The notes under the pieces were generated by a model that saw only the letters and a program-made list of their open reading frames with translations, did no database searches and had not been told where the DNA came from. DNA of 64,000 nucleotides, taken from contig NZ_JACJRE010000026.1 in assembly GCF_014697075.1 (NCBI RefSeq), positions 1-64,000 on the forward strand, given 5' to 3'. This document shows positions 47,585 through 56,779 of the stretch, piece by piece (position 1 is the first letter of the stretch; each line of letters opens with the position of its first letter). The DNA comes from Tolypothrix sp. FACHB-123. Its GTDB lineage: Bacteria; Cyanobacteriota; Cyanobacteriia; Cyanobacteriales; Nostocaceae. Made by a program: the position numbers and the translations under genes.

Positions 47585-48772
47585 TCAATCACCATACACA
47601 TGCAAAATATTCGTCTCCCCAAAATCACCATCCTGTACAGGTAAGTTAGGAAATATTTTATACGGCTTTAATACATTTTCAATATCATTACGGAGATGGT
47701 CTAAATTATCACCATCAATAATGCCGTTTTCCTTGAGCGCAGATATCAGCGTTTTCAGGCTTTCTTCACCCGAATCTGGCACAACTGGATGATGCACAAT
47801 CCAGCGAATTGTTTGCATCAACCTTTGAAACGTCGCTAAATCAGAATATGGGTGAGGCGGTGAGGGGGATACAGAGGGATGAACAACTGACAACACTTCG
47901 GCAATCTCAGAGCATCGCTGACTACTGACTACTGATAAATCACCAATGAAATTATTTTTTTGTAACCAGTGTAAATCAGATGCGATCGCCTGAGCATCGG
48001 CGTAGACGCTACCACACAATTTCCCCATACAGGCGCTAACTTCTTCCAGAGAACTGGCAAACTCAGGAAGCTTACCAAATATACTTTCTAGCTGGCTGGG
48101 TTGAGTTGCTTGGAGATTTCCTATCCCTGGATAGCGAATAATCAGCGAAATCAGATGCATTAACCGTTCAAAATCTACTAGTTCGCTGTAGGGGTGTAAG
48201 GTAATGTGGCGATCGCGGTTAGCGCGGTTAATAATACTATGGGGAAGCTGTTCGATGTGGTGGTATATTTCCTGAAAGTCGAAACTTGGTGAAGTAATAT
48301 TAATTTCCTTTACCGCCGCAAAGCCTTCTGCTGCTATCGGTGGAAAATCTTGCAAAGATTTATACATACTCTCAATGATTACCTGTGGTACTTGGCGATC
48401 GCGCTGTTGGTTGTGTAATTTGCAAATGGCGATGGGAGTGCGTAAATACCAAGCCATCCACACAGCAGCAGGAGTCAGCGCTTTGAGTTTCATCAAAAAA
48501 AGCATCCGCCACATCCGCTTAGCGTTAGTCGCATCATAAATTACACCATAGCTCTGAGCGATACCTTCGGTAAGCGGCGCTAACGCCTCGACAATCTCAG
48601 CAATAACTTTCTCCTCAATCGCTAACCAATCACCTTGAATACTTGCATCCCCATACAGTTGTTGACGAATTGTATCAGTAGAAACAATCCGATAATTGCC
48701 CAACTTTGCTAACTCCGCTGCAAAAGTAGACTTTCCGCTACCAGGAACACCAATGAGAAAATGACAAATCAT
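47585..48772 (-). CDS. P-loop (AAA_33/polynucleotide-kinase-like) ATPase
   Basis: A 395-residue protein from ATG 48772. Walker A is at the very N-terminus (CHFLIGVPGSGKSTFAAEL), followed by the STDTIRQQLYGD strand and GVIYDATNAKRMWR, the layout of Pnkp-type and AAA_33 kinases that act on nucleic-acid ends or small substrates. The C-terminal half (PYSELVDFERLMHLISLIIRYPGIG and its internal echo PYSDLATFQRLMQTIRWIVHHPVV) is not recognised and contains two similar helical segments, suggesting an internal duplication. The substrate is unknown. It is a single gene, convergent with the caspase gene. Confidence 0.78.
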   Translation of the reverse strand: MICHFLIGVPGSGKSTFAAELAKLGNYRIVSTDTIRQQLYGDASIQGDWLAIEEKVIAEIVEALAPLTEGIAQSYGVIYDATNAKRMWRMLFLMKLKALTPAAVWMAWYLRTPIAICKLHNQQRDRQVPQVIIESMYKSLQDFPPIAAEGFAAVKEINITSPSFDFQEIYHHIEQLPHSIINRANRDRHITLHPYSELVDFERLMHLISLIIRYPGIGNLQATQPSQLESIFGKLPEFASSLEEVSACMGKLCGSVYADAQAIASDLHWLQKNNFIGDLSVVSSQRCSEIAEVLSVVHPSVSPSPPHPYSDLATFQRLMQTIRWIVHHPVVPDSGEESLKTLISALKENGIIDGDNLDHLRNDIENVLKPYKIFPNLPVQDGDFGETNILHVYGD

Positions 48773-48979
48773 AACCAATCCAACATAAAAGTTTTTCCGT
48801 CCCCATTTTTTTGTGAAGTTGCGCTAAATTCTCTATATAACCACCCTTGTCTTTTTTGTTCAAAGATCAAATAGGCTTGCTAGATAATTCGGTTTTCTGA
48901 ATTTTCGCGATCGCATCTTCATCCAGAATGGCTATAAATAGATCGAGCAAAATAAATATAACTTTACTTGGGAAAATTT

Positions 48980-49969
48980 ATGAAAAGAAACTTTTTGACC
49001 GCTGGGACGATTTTTGTGATTATCGGCTTGGCAATACAACCGTCAATCACATCCGTCAAAGCAGAAACTTCATTAGAAGCTAAACAAGTCATCAATAACC
49101 CGCCAAAAACTTCCCCTACAGCCAAAAACAAGCCTATAGTAGTAGAATTGCTCAACCCAGGAACGGGAGACAAGCAGCAATTGCGCTTTCAACCTCAAGT
49201 CAACTTTCAGCAAACTTCCAATATGACTATGAAAATAGACATGGAAATGTTGATAGCAGGTCAAGCCTTACCCAGCATCAAACAGCCAGCAACCGTAGCA
49301 ACAATACAGTCAAAAGTCACCAATATCGATGCCAATGGTGATATTCACTTCGAGTTTTCTTACTCTGATATAGATTTAGTAGGCGATACAAATTTACCAC
49401 CACAATTACTTAATCAACTACGTTCGCAAATCCAAAAGTTACGCGGTGTCAAAGGTACTGCAATTGTAGATAATCGCGGCTACACCAAAAAAACTAATAT
49501 GGATGTGCCAACGGGGTTAGATCCAAACCTCAAACAAATGATGCAACAAATGTTGAGTTCGATTGAGCAATTCTCTTCTCCACTTCCTCAAGAAGCAGTA
49601 GGTATAGGATCTCAGTGGCGAGTTAGCTCAACACTAAATTTAGGCGGGATGAATTTTCAACAAATCACTACCTATCAGTTAGAAAATCTCAAAGATGGTG
49701 TAGCTACTCTCAAGGTAGGTGTAGAACAGATAGCATCACCCCAAAAGTTGACTACACCGGGATTACCTAAAGGAGTGACATTAAATCTTAAATCCTATAA
49801 AGGCACCGGTCAGGGGCAAATAATTATGGCACTTAATCAACTGATGCCAATTAAATCAACTATGTCCTTAGTAAGTAATACAGAGATGACTCAAAACGCT
49901 GTCGGCACTGTAGAAGAAACTACCATGAATCAAGAACTGTCTATGACAATGGACATAGAATCAAAGTGA
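48980..49969 (+). CDS. Exported DUF6263-like protein
   Basis: A protein of 329 residues from ATG 48980 (GGGA upstream; a TTG four codons earlier is open). It has a signal peptide (FLTAGTIFVIIGLAIQPSITSVKA) and a mature beta-rich domain with alternating polar and hydrophobic strands (QQLRFQPQVNFQQTSNMTMKIDMEML, TTMNQELSMTMDIES at the end). There are no cysteines for lipidation and no catalytic motif. The pattern fits DUF6263, a family of periplasmic or lipoprotein-like domains of unknown role. Confidence 0.7.
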   Translation: MKRNFLTAGTIFVIIGLAIQPSITSVKAETSLEAKQVINNPPKTSPTAKNKPIVVELLNPGTGDKQQLRFQPQVNFQQTSNMTMKIDMEMLIAGQALPSIKQPATVATIQSKVTNIDANGDIHFEFSYSDIDLVGDTNLPPQLLNQLRSQIQKLRGVKGTAIVDNRGYTKKTNMDVPTGLDPNLKQMMQQMLSSIEQFSSPLPQEAVGIGSQWRVSSTLNLGGMNFQQITTYQLENLKDGVATLKVGVEQIASPQKLTTPGLPKGVTLNLKSYKGTGQGQIIMALNQLMPIKSTMSLVSNTEMTQNAVGTVEETTMNQELSMTMDIESK

Positions 49970-50502
49970 TATTGGGTATGGGGCATTGGGCATTGGGCAT
50001 GGGGGAGCCACTGCGTTGGACGGGTTTCCCGACTTGAAGCAAGTGGCGTCATTGGGCATTGGGCGTTTCCTGCGCTCTGCTCTCTGCCTTTTTTCGATCA
50101 AGCACTAATAATTGTTGAGACTTCCAACTGAATTGAATAGAATTAATACAATATAAAAAGATGCTCTAAGACTTTTGAAACTTAGCCCTGAGACCTGACA
50201 GATTGCTCGCTCAATTTGGATTTAAGGTCTCAAAACGTAGATTGTTTATACCAGCATTTGTACTTAGTTAAACGGCAAGCCGTATAGTATTGTCATACCC
50301 CTAAAAGTAGAGATGAAGGGTGCAAAACAATATCTATTAATTGGCAAAGTTACTACTAAGTATAGAGGAATTATTTTTAATAATTTGTAGTCAGGGATAT
50401 GCACTTGAATGCTAATCACAGAAACTACATGAAAAAATCTCCAATTGCGTCTTGAGACATAAATTTTCAAAAAATAGAAAAACGCATTTGGTAGGTACAG
50501 CA
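49970..50502. repeat. Intergenic region with dispersed repeats
   Basis: The left end (49978-50070) is built of GGGCATTGGGCATGGGG units flanking GGAGCCACTGCG...TTGAAGCAAGTGG, the block also present inside the element at 5258-5377. Further right, TGAGACCT/AGGTCTCA (about 50190-50235) forms an 8-bp inverted repeat and ACGGCAAGCCGT a short palindrome. No gene is seen. The hydrolase promoter should lie near 50280-50490. Confidence 0.5.
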
Positions 50503-51402
50503 ATGACACACATCGAAGGCACCTTCACAGGAGCAGGAGGGCTTGACCTTTATTACCAAAGCTGGCAACCAGAGGGGGAATTACGGGCGATTATTGCCAT
50601 AGTCCACGGATTTGGGGCGCATAGCGGCTTATTTGTCGATGCAGTACAGCATTTACTCCCGCGAGGTTATGCTACCTACGCTTTTGACTTGCGAGGACAT
50701 GGGCGATCGCCCGGACAACGAGGACATATTAATTCCTGGGCTGAGTTACGAGAAGATTTACATACTTTTTTAACCAGAATTCAGGAACGAGGGCCGAGTT
50801 GTGCGTGTTTTTTGTGGGGTCATAGTTTAGGAGCTGCGATCGCAGTAGACTATGCTTTACGCTTTCCCCAAAGTTTGCAGGGCCTAGTCTTAACAGCACC
50901 AGCTTTGGGAAAAGTTAACCTCCCAGTGCTGCAAGTTGCATTAGGGCGAATGCTTTCCCAAGTCTGGCCTAACTTTAGCCTGAAAGTAAGTCTGGATAAA
51001 AACTCTAAGTTACACAGTGCAAATGTAATTCATACTCAAGATCCATTACGCCATGAGTATGGCACTGCTAGACTAGCTGCGGAGTTTTTCGCGACAGAAA
51101 AATGGGTAGAAAGCCATGCTAGTGAATTACAAGTTCCTTTGTTAATTATGTATAGCAGCGCCGATTCCATTACACCCCCAGAAGGTAGCATGGCGTTTTT
51201 CCAAAAAGTCAGCTTACCAGACAAAGAATGCTATGAATATCCTGGAGACTATCACGACTTCCACCTAGAGGTTAATTACCAAAAAGTACTAGGAGATTTG
51301 GTGAATTGGCTAGAAAAGCATTTAGATACAGAAATAGACAATCCATCTGCCAGATGTATGATAAAAATACCTACTTTACAAACTGAAAATTTTACCAGGT
51401 AA
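50503..51402 (+). CDS. Alpha/beta hydrolase, monoacylglycerol-lipase type
   Basis: A protein of 299 residues from the ATG at 50503 (TAGGT ribosome site; the frame is open 17 codons upstream from TTG). It has the Hydrolase_4/lysophospholipase layout, with oxyanion HGFGAHS, the DLRGHGRSPGQRG loop and the nucleophile in LWGHSLGAA. The Asp is in YSSADSITPP and the His in DYHDFHLE, so the catalytic triad is complete. It would release fatty acids from monoglycerides or lysolipids. The position upstream of fatty-acid activation and beta-oxidation genes fits a supplier of substrate. The C-terminal 25 residues are an extra tail. Confidence 0.85.
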   Translation: MTHIEGTFTGAGGLDLYYQSWQPEGELRAIIAIVHGFGAHSGLFVDAVQHLLPRGYATYAFDLRGHGRSPGQRGHINSWAELREDLHTFLTRIQERGPSCACFLWGHSLGAAIAVDYALRFPQSLQGLVLTAPALGKVNLPVLQVALGRMLSQVWPNFSLKVSLDKNSKLHSANVIHTQDPLRHEYGTARLAAEFFATEKWVESHASELQVPLLIMYSSADSITPPEGSMAFFQKVSLPDKECYEYPGDYHDFHLEVNYQKVLGDLVNWLEKHLDTEIDNPSARCMIKIPTLQTENFTR

Positions 51403-51883
51403 AGTTTTTCTTTGCGAAAAAGATACAAAGGTTGTCGTTGATCCCCAGCATGTTCTACATTATTATTAGTACAGAAAAGCAGAGTTTAAGGCAATGGCTC
51501 TGTAATAGCCTGATGTCTTAAAAACTGATAATCCTGTCTTTAATAGAATCAAATTAAAAGGGTAAATTTAGCAGTCTTCAGGCGTTAGGTATCAAAAGTC
51601 GGCATCTGAGACATTACCTCGTCTGGCATTTATTTGGCTGAAGTAGAAAAAGATAATTGATTATTGAATCAAACTGATATCTTGTGAGGATGAACGCTGG
51701 TAATTAAAACAAAAGCGGAGGCTCAGTGACAGAGTAAAGCTGGGATTTTTGAATTATTAGTTATTCACCAAATTTGATATTCAAGTCTGTTGATTGACAA
51801 AATCATAGTTATCAGAAAATAACTCATAAAAACATCTGATAACTGATAACGAGGGGAAGAATGATAAATTCTTCTGTAATCAA
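51403..51883. other. Regulatory region upstream of the fatty-acid genes
   Basis: No gene or repeat is recognised in these 480 bases. GAGGGGAAG at 51851-51859 is a strong ribosome binding site, but it is placed for an ATG at 51861 in another frame. That ATG opens a 24-codon ORF (51861-51935) that overlaps the start of the acyl-CoA synthetase. Confidence 0.5.
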
Positions 51884-54034
51884 ATGTTATCTACAAATAA
51901 GACTTATAGAGCGCCTCCTAATTCTGGAGAGGTAATTTTAGGGCGAACTTTGCTTTCTTTATTAGATGAAGCGTGCGATCGCTTTCCTAACCCCAGCGCT
52001 TTCAACCAGTTTACAGACAAAGGCTGGGAACCTTTATCTAACCACGAATTGCACACGGCTGCGGCGGAATTGGCTTTAGGCTTGCTGGATTTGGAGCTAG
52101 AAAAAGGCGATTGTATTGCTTTACTCATGCACAGCGATGTCAAATTTTGCATTGCTGATATGGGTTCCTTACTCGCAGGTTTGGTAAATGTGCCAATTGA
52201 TTTAACTCAAACAATTGAACACATTATTTTTATCTTGCAGCACACAGAAGCAAAGGCGCTGATTATTTCTAATTTAGAATTATTGTCTCAAATTCTGCCT
52301 TATTTAGAAAATACAACTCATCTCCAGACAATCATAGTTGCTGATGTGCCTGATGATTGGCATCAACAACATAAAATAGGAATGAAAGTCTTTTCATTAG
52401 ATGAAATTCGCTCTCAAGGTAGAGATAAAAACTCTGAAGTTAGGGTAGAAGCACTCAAAGCCAAAATCATAGCTGATGACTTAGCAACTATTATTTACAT
52501 TCCGGGAATTACAGGAGAACCTCAAGGGGTAATGCTTACCCATGAAAATCTCTCTGCAAATGCACTCGCAATGTTTACAGGAATTCCTGATTTAAAATTT
52601 GGTTCTCAGGAGGTAATTCTTTCTTTTTTACCATTAACGCATGTTTTAGCCCGTGTTTTTGTTTACGGTCATATTAACTATGGGCATAGTATTTATTTTA
52701 GTAATGCCAATAAGGTATTAAAACACCTGAAAGAAGTTAAGCCAACAATCTTTGCTACCGTTCCTTTGCTGTTAGAAAAGGTTTATGCAAAGTTGATAGA
52801 CGTAGGAGATAAACACCCAAAACCGAGTAAAAAAGTAAAAGAAAATTTACCACATCAGCGCGTTACCATCTTACCCTTTAGATTTCCGACTGCAAGTGAG
52901 GCGAAAACAGCACTTTCTAACCTGCGAGAAGCTACTTTAAAATTGTCTACCACGGGGAGAAACTTAAAAACGCATTTACTGTCTTCTCGTAATGCGATTT
53001 CCACCAGACAACTTTATCTTCCCATATCCCAATCGATGATGAAATGGGCAGTAAAATTAGCTCATAAATATGAATTGGGGAAAAAATTACAACATCACGA
53101 TGCGTTGATGTTGAAAGTAGCAGATAGTTTTGTATTTTCTCAATGGCGGGCTGTTTTTGGTCGGAATATTAAATATCTACTTAGTGGAGGTGCAGCTTTA
53201 AAACCAGAGATTGTAAATTTATTTGCGGTTGCGGGAATGAAAATTTTACAGGGATATGGTTTAACAGAAACTAGTTCAGCCGTAAGTTGTAATCGCAGTC
53301 AATTTAATCGTGCTGGAACTGTAGGCGTACCCATTGCGGGTGTAGAAGTTGCGATTGCTGAAGACGGGGAAATTCTTACGAAAAGTCCCTACAATACTCA
53401 AGGTTATTACAACAATTCAACAGCAACTCAGCAATTAATTGATGTTCAAGGTTGGTTACATACAGGCGATTTAGGAGAATTTACCCCTGACGGTTTTCTG
53501 AAGATTTCTGGTTTAAAGAAAAGTCGGTTTAAACTTTCTACAGGTAAGTATGTCACACCCCAACCGATAGAAAGCAAGCTGGAAAAATCTCCTTTAATAG
53601 CGCACGCTGTGACTGTAGGCGCTGATTGTAAGTTTTGTTCGATGCTGATTTTTCCAGATTTAGAAAATTTACATCAACAGGCTATAGCTATTGGAATTGA
53701 TGTATCAGATGAAGAGTTGCTGCAACATCCTTGTATTATCGCTTTATATCAAGCGTTGGTTGATGAAGCTAATTGTCATTTACCCCATTGGTCGAATGTA
53801 AAACGATTCCATCTGATTAATTTTAACCTGAATGTTGAGAATGGTATGTTGACATCAACTCAGGAGGTAAATAGGGTCAAAATTTTAGAGGTGTTTGCTC
53901 AAGAAATTAATGCGATGTATGAAGAAAAGAGGGCAGTGAAGGCAGGAAATGTCACAATAGAACAAATAAATGAGTTATGTCCGGCTAATCAGACTTTTTC
54001 TTGTCCTACGTTTGCGCAGTCTCTTAATTCGTAA
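51884..54034 (+). CDS. Diverged AMP-forming long-chain acyl-CoA synthetase
   Basis: A 716-residue member of the ANL adenylating superfamily, FadD15/long-chain type. It has VMLTHENL, QGYGLTETS, TGDLGEF and the C-terminal STGKYVTPQPIE with the usual catalytic Lys. Two core motifs are altered. The P-loop reads IIYIPGITGEPQGV instead of YTSGTTGxPKG, and the hinge reads GLKKSRFK where GRKKD is usual. A linker of about 80 residues (after VYAKLIDVG) is also longer than in the classical enzymes. It may therefore be a specialised or weakened ligase. It would activate fatty acids for the beta-oxidation enzymes that follow. Confidence 0.8.
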   Translation: MLSTNKTYRAPPNSGEVILGRTLLSLLDEACDRFPNPSAFNQFTDKGWEPLSNHELHTAAAELALGLLDLELEKGDCIALLMHSDVKFCIADMGSLLAGLVNVPIDLTQTIEHIIFILQHTEAKALIISNLELLSQILPYLENTTHLQTIIVADVPDDWHQQHKIGMKVFSLDEIRSQGRDKNSEVRVEALKAKIIADDLATIIYIPGITGEPQGVMLTHENLSANALAMFTGIPDLKFGSQEVILSFLPLTHVLARVFVYGHINYGHSIYFSNANKVLKHLKEVKPTIFATVPLLLEKVYAKLIDVGDKHPKPSKKVKENLPHQRVTILPFRFPTASEAKTALSNLREATLKLSTTGRNLKTHLLSSRNAISTRQLYLPISQSMMKWAVKLAHKYELGKKLQHHDALMLKVADSFVFSQWRAVFGRNIKYLLSGGAALKPEIVNLFAVAGMKILQGYGLTETSSAVSCNRSQFNRAGTVGVPIAGVEVAIAEDGEILTKSPYNTQGYYNNSTATQQLIDVQGWLHTGDLGEFTPDGFLKISGLKKSRFKLSTGKYVTPQPIESKLEKSPLIAHAVTVGADCKFCSMLIFPDLENLHQQAIAIGIDVSDEELLQHPCIIALYQALVDEANCHLPHWSNVKRFHLINFNLNVENGMLTSTQEVNRVKILEVFAQEINAMYEEKRAVKAGNVTIEQINELCPANQTFSCPTFAQSLNS

Positions 54035-54063
54035 TGCTTAGGTGGTGAAGATTATTAAGAAAT

Positions 54064-54095
54064 GAACCGCCAAGTGCGCCAAGTACGCCAAGAGA
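54064..54095. repeat. AACCGCCAAG-type dispersed repeat
   Basis: GAACCGCCAAGTGCGCCAAG and following GTACGCCAAGAG units. The same repeat is at 56633-56662 and, inverted, at 56714-56743, so copies flank the fadN- and fadA-type genes. It is a known type of cyanobacterial intergenic repeat and encodes nothing. Confidence 0.7.
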
Positions 54096-54207
54096 GGAAA
54101 TTTATTAGGAGTTTTTGCATTAGTAACGTAATTTTTTGATAAATAAGTCTTTATTCAATCCAAAATCCAAAATCTAAAATCTAAAATCGAAGAAGGAAGG
54201 GTGATGT

Positions 54208-56577
54208 ATGTTTAAGCCGTTCCGAACAGCCGCAGTATTAGGTGCGGGGGTGATGGGAACTCAAATCGCCGCCCATTTAGCGAATGCTGGTTTAACAGTT
54301 CAATTATTAGATATTGCGGCTAAAGGCGACAATAAAAATGAGATTGTAGAAACGGCTTTTAAAAAAGCACTCAAGCAATCTCCGCCAATTTTATTTACAG
54401 AAAAAACAGCGCGACGCATTATTTTGGGCAATTTTGACGAACATTTTCACCGCATTGCTAATGTTGATTGGGTAATTGAAGTTGTCGTGGAAAATCTCGC
54501 TATTAAACAAGATTTGATGGCGCGAATTGAAAGTACTATTCGGGATGAGGTTGTAGTATCTACTAATACTAGTGGTTTACCCATCAATCAAATTGCTCAA
54601 GGGCGTTCTGAGTCTTTTCGTCAGCGGTTTTTAGGTACTCACTTTTTTAACCCTCCTCGCTATCTTAAATTATTAGAGTTAATTCCTACACCTGATACTG
54701 ATACGCAAATCCTCGCAAGAATGCAATGGTTCGGGAGGATACATCTAGGTAAAGGTGTGGTAGTAGCTAAAGATACACCCAACTTTATTGCTAACCGCAT
54801 CGGGATGTATGCAACGATGTTGGGGATTAAGGGTGTGACTGAGCAAGGTTATACAATTGAAGAAATTGATACTTTAACAGGAGTCATCGCCGGACGAGCA
54901 AAATCAGCGACATTCCGCACGGCTGATTTGGTAGGTTTGGATACATTGATGTATGTGGCTAGGAACCTTTACCCAGCTATTCCCAACGATGAAAGCCGGG
55001 AGGTTTTGCGAGTACCAGCGTTAATGAAAAAACTTGTAGAAACTGGGACGTTAGGTGCAAAAACAGGTCAAGGATTTTACAAAAAGCAAGGTAAGGAAAT
55101 TCTCTCGATTAATCCGACGACTTTAGCTTATGAAGCAGCGAAACCGTTAGATTTAGGGGATATTGAGGGAATTGGGAAGATTGGTAATTTAGGCGATCGC
55201 CTGCGCAAACTCTACCACGATCCTGGTCGTGCTGGTAAATTCTTCCGCCAATCCACCTTGGAAATATTAGGTTACAGCGCCCGTCGCATTCCCGAAATTG
55301 CTGATAAACCCGCAGATATTGACAGGGCGATTCGTTGGGGTTTTGGTTGGGAACTCGGCCCCTTTGAAATTTGGGATGTCCTCGGCTTTGAGACTGTATT
55401 AGCAGACATGAAAGCGGCTGATATATCTGTGCCAGATTGGGTTGAAAAGATGCATGATAATAGAGTGCATAGTTTCTATCGTCAAGACAGACTATCTTGG
55501 GCTGAACAAAAGGTAGTTGAAGCCTGTGCTGTTTGTATTAGCGAACAACCAAAAGCGCCAACAGACGAAATTCTGATACCAGCTATCAAAGAAGATACCA
55601 AAAATATCTTGTGGGAAAATTCAGAAGCTTCTTTGTTAGACTTGGGTGATGGAGTCGTTTTATATGAATTTCATTCCAAAGGACATACCCTAACTTTAAA
55701 AGTCGTAGAAGGATTAGCTCAAGTCTTAGATATTATCGAGAACAGCGATTACCGGGGTTTAGTCATTGGAAATGAAAGTGCAAACTTCTCTGGTGGCGCG
55801 AATTTGGCAGAAATGGCCATGTTGGCGCAGACAGATAACGGTAAAGGGATTGCTGATTTAATCGTTAAATTCCAAGCATTACTGCAACGCATTAAATATT
55901 TCCCCAAACCAATTGTTGCAGCGATTGTGGGGCGGGTGTTAGGTGGAGGTTGTGAATTAGTTTTAGCTTGTCCTCATGTGGTAGCAGCAGCAGAGACTTA
56001 CATCGGATTAGTAGAACTCAGTGTAGGTTTAATTCCTGGCGCTGGTGGGATTATGCGCATGGTTACCTGGGCTAATGACAAAGCCGCTAGTGAATCACCA
56101 CAAGATATTCAACCCTTCTTAAGGAAAGTATTTGAAACGATTGGGATGGCGAAGGTTTCCAGTAGCGCCTATGAAGGACAAGAATTAGGTTTCCTTTCAC
56201 CCACAACCAAGATTGTGATGAATTCCGACAGACTTTTATCTGTGGCGAAAGAGGAAGTGCTGTGTTTGGATCGGATAGGTTATACACCACCAACAGAACG
56301 TAACGCCATCATGGTGTTAGGGCGTCAGGCGCGGGCGATGTTGGAACATGCGGCCTATGTGATGCAGCAGGGCGGTTATATTTCTGAATATGACCATTAT
56401 TTAGCAACTCGTTTGGCGTATGTCATGACTGGAGGGGAATTAACTGCGCCTGCGTTGGTTGATGAGGACTATTTATCGAAATTGGAAAGAGAGTCCTTTT
56501 TACCATTGTTGCAGCAAGCAAAAACCCAAGAAAGATTTGCTCATACGTTAAAGACAAAGAAGCCTTTGCGGAATTAA
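54208..56577 (+). CDS. fadN: 3-hydroxyacyl-CoA dehydrogenase / enoyl-CoA hydratase (FadN-type)
   Basis: A bifunctional beta-oxidation enzyme of 789 residues. The order is dehydrogenase first (VLGAGVMGTQIAAHLANAGL; THFFNPPRYLKLLELIP; KDTPNFIANRIG) and hydratase last (NFSGGANLAEM; GGGCELVLACPHVVAAAE; IGLVELSVGLIPGAGG, with the catalytic Glu in the last motif). This is the layout and length of Bacillus FadN/YusL and the reverse of E. coli FadB. It hydrates enoyl-CoA and oxidises the 3-hydroxyacyl-CoA with NAD. GGAAGG precedes the start. It sits between the synthetase and thiolase genes, as expected of a pathway cluster. Confidence 0.92.
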   Translation: MFKPFRTAAVLGAGVMGTQIAAHLANAGLTVQLLDIAAKGDNKNEIVETAFKKALKQSPPILFTEKTARRIILGNFDEHFHRIANVDWVIEVVVENLAIKQDLMARIESTIRDEVVVSTNTSGLPINQIAQGRSESFRQRFLGTHFFNPPRYLKLLELIPTPDTDTQILARMQWFGRIHLGKGVVVAKDTPNFIANRIGMYATMLGIKGVTEQGYTIEEIDTLTGVIAGRAKSATFRTADLVGLDTLMYVARNLYPAIPNDESREVLRVPALMKKLVETGTLGAKTGQGFYKKQGKEILSINPTTLAYEAAKPLDLGDIEGIGKIGNLGDRLRKLYHDPGRAGKFFRQSTLEILGYSARRIPEIADKPADIDRAIRWGFGWELGPFEIWDVLGFETVLADMKAADISVPDWVEKMHDNRVHSFYRQDRLSWAEQKVVEACAVCISEQPKAPTDEILIPAIKEDTKNILWENSEASLLDLGDGVVLYEFHSKGHTLTLKVVEGLAQVLDIIENSDYRGLVIGNESANFSGGANLAEMAMLAQTDNGKGIADLIVKFQALLQRIKYFPKPIVAAIVGRVLGGGCELVLACPHVVAAAETYIGLVELSVGLIPGAGGIMRMVTWANDKAASESPQDIQPFLRKVFETIGMAKVSSSAYEGQELGFLSPTTKIVMNSDRLLSVAKEEVLCLDRIGYTPPTERNAIMVLGRQARAMLEHAAYVMQQGGYISEYDHYLATRLAYVMTGGELTAPALVDEDYLSKLERESFLPLLQQAKTQERFAHTLKTKKPLRN

Positions 56578-56632
56578 GGGTAGAGAGAGTAATAGCAGTT
56601 CTATGTGAGTTGTGAGAATTACTTTTTTTATG

Positions 56633-56743
56633 AACCGCCAAGTACGCCAAGTACGCCAAGAGAAGAAAGAGAGAATTTTCTGAATCATTTAGGACTTATG
56701 CACATTGTACAAATTCTTGGCGCTCTTGGCGGCTTGGCGGTTC
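56633..56743. repeat. Two inverted copies of the GCCAAG repeat
   Basis: AACCGCCAAGTACGCCAAG at 56633 and, about 80 bases on, CTTGGCGCTCTTGGCGGCTT leading into GGCGGTTC (56743). They are reverse complements in type and could form a long hairpin between the fadN- and fadA-type genes, possibly attenuating or processing the transcript. Confidence 0.65.
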
Positions 56744-56779
56744 GATAAATAAACATTTAAAAATAGGTGGGAGTTATTT

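Noticed and set aside
48905-48950. Possible fifth copy of the cluster promoter motif before the exported DUF6263-like gene
   Set aside because: GCATC and CCAGAA are present with CTATAAATAG, but the spacing is seven instead of 14 bases and the A of GCATA is missing.
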